Below, in pieces: positions 34,952 to 37,560 of a stretch of 37,560 bases of DNA. Position numbers and translations under genes: made by a program. Position 1 is the first letter of the stretch. Every line of letters begins with the position of its first letter. The stretch spans positions 1 to 37,560 of the forward strand of contig CAVIJD010000021.1 of NCBI GenBank assembly GCA_963643165.1, in the 5' to 3' direction. The notes beneath the pieces were generated by a model. That model ran no database searches and was not told where the DNA came from. It saw only the letters and a list, made by a program, of their open reading frames with translations. The stretch is from F23-D06 sp963643165. Its GTDB lineage: Bacteria; Bacteroidota; Bacteroidia; Bacteroidales; WCHB1-69.

Positions 34952-34971
34952 TTTATAACCTTTTCTGTGCC
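34952..34971 (+). repeat. Inverted repeat, left copy (beyond the template repeat)
   Basis: tttataaccttttctgtgcc is the inverse of 36929-36948 with 18 of 20 bases identical. The pair brackets the template repeat, reverse transcriptase and HRDC genes; see the matching right copy. Confidence 0.6.
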
Positions 34972-34989
34972 ATTGCTTTCAGCTATAAG

Positions 34990-35120
34990 CTAGGCAAGCA
35001 CGAGGCGAAAGCCGTTGTTGTTGTTCCTGTTGTCGGGGTCGTTGTTGTTACGGTTCGACACACGGCAGTTCCTGGCATTGTTGTTCCAACTGCCGCCACG
35101 GAGCACACGGTTGCTCCCGG
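34990..35120 (-). repeat. DGR template repeat (TR)
   Basis: 131 bases align without gaps to the variable repeat at 36950-37080 (offset 1960). There are 14 differences, at 35015, 35018, 35022, 35025, 35030, 35031, 35046, 35048, 35055, 35069, 35070, 35084, 35091 and 35112. Each is an adenine in the template read on the minus strand; none of the 96 non-adenine positions differs. Read in the frame of the target gene, the template encodes many AAC (Asn) codons, the usual DGR design that lets A-mutations reach many amino acids without stop codons. It starts 19 bases after the reverse transcriptase stop. The 25 bases nearest 34990 are identical, as expected for the initiation-of-mutagenic-homing end. 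Confidence 0.97.
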
Positions 35121-35139
35121 CTGCCACGACAGATACCGG

Positions 35140-36132
35140 TTATGTTTGGCACATTTGCAGAACGCTTTGCCTGAATCTGGCACATTCGGCATGCTGTGTG
35201 AATGCCACAAGCGGCTGCACGTGCAAGGCCAGGGTCTGCTCGTCCCATAGCCCGCTATTGTAGAGCCGGTCGTAGCGCAGCATTTTCGTTCTGAACCGCC
35301 GCTTGCTTCGCCCCGAAAGCAAAATATGGTACGGCAGTATCTTGTATCCGAGAAAGTTCTGCCCGTCTTTGGACTTCCGGAAGACCGGCGGTTTGAGTGT
35401 AAGTTGCAGTTCGTTGCGGGCATATTCCGCAAGGCTGCCCACACCCTGGCGCAAGTCCGTCTTGTTGTCAGCCATCAACAGCATGTCATCCATATAACGG
35501 ATATAGACGGGCACTTTCCACTGCTCTTTCACCTTGTGGTCGAGGTCAGAGAGGTAGAGATTGGCAAAATACTGGCTCGTGAGGTTGCCTATGGGCAACC
35601 CTTTCCCATTGTCGCCGTAGCTGTCGATGATATGGTCGAAGAGCGACAGCAGCCAGGGGTCCTTGAACATCCTGCGCAGCCTGGCTTTCAGCACTTGGTG
35701 GTTGACAGAGTCGTAGTACTTTCGCACATCAAGCTTCACGGTATAGGCATACCGTGCCATGCCCTGCTTGGCCTTGTCTAATGCGGCATACACGCCCTTG
35801 CCTTTGCGGGTGGCATAGGTGGTGTCTATCAAGGTGCGGTCGAATGTGTCGTGGCACACATTCATGATGGCATGGTGTACTATGCGCTCGCTGAACGGGG
35901 CGGCGCAGATCAGCCGCTCTTTAGGGTCGTGAATGGTAAAAAAGCGGTAACGGCCCAGCGTGATGTTGCCGCTTTCGAGGGCATCGCGCATCAAGGTGAT
36001 GTTGGCATCGAGGTTTGCGGCAAAGTCTATCACTTCCTGTTTCAGCTGCTTGCCGCGCCTTGCCTTGCAATAGGCCAAATACAGATTGTCGAGGGCAAGC
36101 ACACGCTCCTTAATATGGCTTGTCCGTTTCAT
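35140..36132 (-). CDS. DGR reverse transcriptase
   Basis: 330 residues from ATG 36132; the longer frame from 36189 would overlap the HRDC gene by 80 bases, while this start gives MKRTSHIKERVLALDNLYLAY, the usual DGR-RT beginning. Motif A is KLDVRKYYDSV at 133-143 with its Asp at 135. Motif B is GLPIGNLTSQYFANLYL at 178-194, and the IGNLTSQ form is typical of DGR and related retron/group II-like enzymes. Motif C, YMDD, is at 213-216. The short length without maturase or endonuclease domains also fits DGRs. It copies the template RNA with errors at adenines, and the cDNA replaces the variable repeat in the target gene. All catalytic residues appear intact. It overlaps the HRDC gene by 23 bases. 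Confidence 0.96.
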   Translation of the reverse strand: MKRTSHIKERVLALDNLYLAYCKARRGKQLKQEVIDFAANLDANITLMRDALESGNITLGRYRFFTIHDPKERLICAAPFSERIVHHAIMNVCHDTFDRTLIDTTYATRKGKGVYAALDKAKQGMARYAYTVKLDVRKYYDSVNHQVLKARLRRMFKDPWLLSLFDHIIDSYGDNGKGLPIGNLTSQYFANLYLSDLDHKVKEQWKVPVYIRYMDDMLLMADNKTDLRQGVGSLAEYARNELQLTLKPPVFRKSKDGQNFLGYKILPYHILLSGRSKRRFRTKMLRYDRLYNSGLWDEQTLALHVQPLVAFTQHAECARFRQSVLQMCQT

Positions 36133-36592
36133 TGTTTTCAGGCTTTGGCTGTTCGAGCGCGTCCAACAAAAGTTGGCCATACTTCTCAATCTTATTATCG
36201 CCGATGCCAGGCACTTTTTTCATCGAATCGAGCGACATTTCTGGCAACTTGGCCAACTCGGCCAATTGGTTGTTGGTGAATATCACAAAAGCAGGCACCG
36301 ACTCTTTGTCGGCAATTTCTTTTCTTACTTTTCGGAAACGGTCAAATATCTCAAACGTCGCGGGGTCCAACTCCTTCTTATAGTCTATCTTGTCCGCCTG
36401 CCTTGACGCGTCACCATACTGCGGAAAGTTCGACTCCAGATACATGACGCAAAAAGTCCAACCGCTGCTGCCGTCTATGGTGGCAAGTTCTTTCTTTATG
36501 TCCACTATTTTGTGTGACCGGAGAAAATGGTTGAGTTCGTCCGCCATCTCTTCAGAGGCCGCCACTGGAAGATAAAATGTTCTTATCTGCAT
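36110..36592 (-). CDS. HRDC-domain DGR accessory protein
   Basis: 160 residues from ATG 36592; an upstream in-frame start adds only a low-complexity tail from repeat DNA. The N-terminal ~85 residues (QIRTFYLPVAASEEMADELNHFLRSHKIVD in two parts, then WTFCVMYL) form a small alpha/beta unit. Residues ~90-150 are an HRDC domain (FRKVRKEIADKE, VPAFVIFTNNQLAELAKLP, KVPGIGDNKIEKYG). HRDC domains bind nucleic acid in RecQ helicases and RNase D. Surveys of DGRs report HRDC proteins as an alternative to the Avd accessory protein. The overlap with the RT gene supports joint expression. No Avd-like gene is present, so this is the probable RT partner. Confidence 0.85.
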   Translation of the reverse strand: MQIRTFYLPVAASEEMADELNHFLRSHKIVDIKKELATIDGSSGWTFCVMYLESNFPQYGDASRQADKIDYKKELDPATFEIFDRFRKVRKEIADKESVPAFVIFTNNQLAELAKLPEMSLDSMKKVPGIGDNKIEKYGQLLLDALEQPKPENNETDKPY

Positions 36593-36674
36593 TGTTTCTG
36601 AATTTTGTTTGTTTTTGTCAATCACTGTTTTTTTCCACCCATGAATGCATAATGCAGAGGCGTCACGCCTCACA

Positions 36675-36695
36675 CATTCCTCATTCCTCATTCCT
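36675..36695 (+). repeat. Three tandem CATTCCT heptamers
   Basis: Three exact adjacent copies. Read on the minus strand the unit is AGGAATG, related to the AATGNAG heptamers at 34407-34434. Confidence 0.8.
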
Positions 36696-36751
36696 AATTA
36701 AGTCTTACGTCAGCCCCCGGCTTTGTGCGTTGGGGCGATTTCCCCAATCGT

Positions 36752-36782
36752 CGATGTTGGCCCTCTTCGAGGGCCAACATCG
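36752..36782. repeat. Perfect 14-bp hairpin
   Basis: cgatgttggccctc (36752-36765), loop ttc, then gagggccaacatcg (36769-36782). The right arm repeats the sequence at about 34522-34539 next to the ISAs1 remnant. It has no T run, so it is unlikely to be a simple terminator. Confidence 0.85.
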
Positions 36783-36816
36783 TGAACCCCCAAAAAATTT
36801 TCGCTCCGCTCCGCGT

Positions 36817-36868
36817 GAGGGGATGCTTTCCCGAGCCGCCTCCCGCGGCTCTCCTTTCGCATCCCCTC
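36817..36868. repeat. Nested palindrome downstream of the target gene
   Basis: The outer 10-bp stem is gaggggatgc (36817-36826) with gcatcccctc (36859-36868). The inner 7-bp stem is gagccgc (36833-36839) with gcggctc (36845-36851). It lies about 80 bases past the target gene stop. Confidence 0.8.
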
Positions 36869-36928
36869 CGCTACGCTCCGCATTCCTCCCGTTTTCCATT
36901 CTCCTTCTTTTCCCTTTTCCTTCTTGAC

Positions 36929-36948
36929 GGCACAGTTAAGGTTATAAA
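36929..36948 (-). repeat. Inverted repeat, right copy (directly after the variable repeat)
   Basis: The minus strand reads tttataaccttaactgtgcc, 18 of 20 identical to plus-strand 34952-34971. It begins one base after the stop codon of the target gene. Confidence 0.6.
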
Positions 36949-36949
36949 A

Positions 36950-37080
36950 CTAGGCAAGCACGAGGCGAAAGCCGATGCTGTCGTACCTGAAGTCGGGGTC
37001 GTTGTCGATACGGTACGACACACGGCAGGGCCTGGCATTGTTGCTCCAACAGCCGCCACGGAGCACACGGTAGCTCCCGG
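36950..37080 (-). repeat. DGR variable repeat (VR) at the 3' end of the target gene
   Basis: It ends with the stop codon of the target gene. Compared with the template repeat, 14 base changes alter 12 codons: eleven Asn codons (to Tyr three times, Ile twice, Asp twice, Ser twice, Pro and Phe once) and one Ser to Cys inside the RGG-S-W motif. As minus-strand base changes these are 8 A-to-T, 4 A-to-G and 2 A-to-C. Clustering at Asn codons of a lectin-like C terminus indicates past rounds of mutagenic retrohoming. Confidence 0.97.
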
Positions 37081-37560
37081 AACTAGGCCCCTGAGGGTCG
37101 CGCTGCGCCACGCTCGGGTAGGCCCCGTACCAGTCGCCGCACCACTCCCACACGTTCCCGCTCATGTCACATATCCCCAACTCGTTCCCCTTCTTCTGCC
37201 CTACAGGGTGGGTCTTTCCTCCGCTGTTGCCGTCGTACCACGCCACCTCACCAAGATTGTCGCTGCCGCTGTACTTGTAACCCTTGCTCCTGTTGCCCCC
37301 GCGGGCCGCGTACTCCCACTCCGCCTCCGTCGGCAACCGGAACTTCTTGCCAGACGCATCGGGCAGATTCAGCCTGCCGTTCAACTTCTCGATGAACTCC
37401 TGGCAGTCGTTCCACGACACACACTCCACGGGATTGCCGTCACCGCTGAACTCCGACGGGTTGTTGCCCATCACCGCACGCCACAGCGCCTGCGTCACGG
37501 GGTACTTCCCGATGGCAAAACCGCTCACCGTAACCTCGTGCGCTGGCTTCTCACTATCAA
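36950..37560 (-). CDS. DGR target protein with FGE-sulfatase (C-type-lectin-like) fold; N-terminal part outside window
   Basis: The frame is open to the window edge; a GTG at 37528 is internal, because upstream codons still read family-like residues (SEKPAHEVTVSGF). About 203 residues are seen. They match the formylglycine-generating-enzyme/sulfatase-modifying-factor family: IGKYPVTQALWRAVMG, PVECVSWNDCQEFIEKLN, FRLPTEAEWEYAARGG, ICDMSGNVWEWCGDWYG, and RVLRGGCW near the end, closing with IGFRLVLA. This fold is the commonest DGR target because it tolerates variable surface residues. The last 43 codons are the variable repeat. Ligand binding rather than catalysis is likely. Cell location cannot be told without the N terminus. 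Confidence 0.93.
   Translation of the reverse strand, partial: DSEKPAHEVTVSGFAIGKYPVTQALWRAVMGNNPSEFSGDGNPVECVSWNDCQEFIEKLNGRLNLPDASGKKFRLPTEAEWEYAARGGNRSKGYKYSGSDNLGEVAWYDGNSGGKTHPVGQKKGNELGICDMSGNVWEWCGDWYGAYPSVAQRDPQGPSSGSYRVLRGGCWSNNARPCRVSYRIDNDPDFRYDSIGFRLVLA

Larger units (their letters stand above)
36593..36949. other. Noncoding hairpin-rich spacer between target gene and HRDC gene
   Basis: 357 bases without a credible gene. They hold a 6-bp palindrome gaggcg-tca-cgcctc (36657-36671), three CATTCCT heptamers and a hairpin at 36730-36747 (ttgggg/ccccaa). They also hold a perfect 14-bp hairpin, a nested palindrome and the right copy of a 20-base inverted repeat. It is the 3' flank of the variable repeat, so it may influence retrohoming or message stability. 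Confidence 0.75.

Noticed and set aside
34983..35444. 153-codon minus-strand frame running through the template repeat into the RT gene
   Set aside because: It is out of frame with the RT and formed by the template's repetitive AAC codons read in another frame.
36133..36189. Longer start for the reverse transcriptase
   Set aside because: The extra 19 residues come from the HRDC coding region in another frame and are not RT-like.
34407..36695. CRISPR array suggested by short tandem repeats
   Set aside because: Units are 7 bases without spacers, and no cas genes are present.
36577..36927. Plus-strand frame over the hairpin-rich spacer
   Set aside because: Its sequence is read through palindromes and repeats and has no protein family features.

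Overview
The window looks like chromosome from a member of the Bacteroidetes, most likely an uncultured Bacteroidales that has a type IX secretion system (T9SS). Three proteins end in T9SS type-A sorting domains. Several genes are preceded by the Bacteroidetes -7 promoter box TAnnTTTG. The gene neighbourhoods (rsfS-ftsH-LUD-cdsA, DUF4290, WbqC) are typical of that phylum. Species cannot be named from the sequence alone.

Layout. Bases 1-900 hold the end of a repetitive T9SS surface protein and its terminator, followed by a tRNA-His gene. A perfect bidirectional terminator at 1171-1207 separates this from a long minus-strand block (13141 down to 1218). That block encodes a T9SS lysyl-endopeptidase-like serine protease, a WbqC-family protein and a membrane glycosyltransferase-like protein. 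It continues with DUF4290, an ABC exporter pair, and a compact aryl-polyene-like lipid pathway: acyl carrier protein, a fused ketosynthase/chain-length-factor-like protein, a small membrane transporter, a LolA-like carrier, a hot-dog dehydratase and a glycosyltransferase. From 13188 a plus-strand housekeeping block follows: rsfS, ftsH, a LUD-domain gene, cdsA and uvrA, then a secreted C10 cysteine protease, asnS and rpoN.

From about 25.5 kb the content is accessory. It starts with a solitary C5 cytosine DNA methyltransferase and a family 2 glycosyltransferase. A convergent five-gene minus-strand operon (32616 to 27687) follows: a stand-alone TerY-C-like zinc protein, a Ser/Thr kinase with a zinc ribbon, a TerY-like von Willebrand A protein, a PP2C phosphatase with a coiled coil and poly-lysine tail, and a zinc-finger protein with a PH/GRAM-like end. 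This matches the TerY-P phosphorylation triad with extra parts; its function is not established. An MFS transporter comes next.

The most striking element is at 34950-37560, a complete diversity-generating retroelement (DGR) on the minus strand. It consists of a target protein with an FGE-sulfatase (C-type-lectin-like) fold whose 3' end is the variable repeat, an HRDC-domain accessory gene overlapping the reverse transcriptase gene, the reverse transcriptase, and a template repeat 19 bases past its stop. Template and variable repeats align without gaps over 131 bases with 14 differences. All 14 fall at adenines of the template, on the coding strand. Hairpins, dispersed repeats, a long inverted repeat and an ISAs1 transposase remnant surround the cassette.
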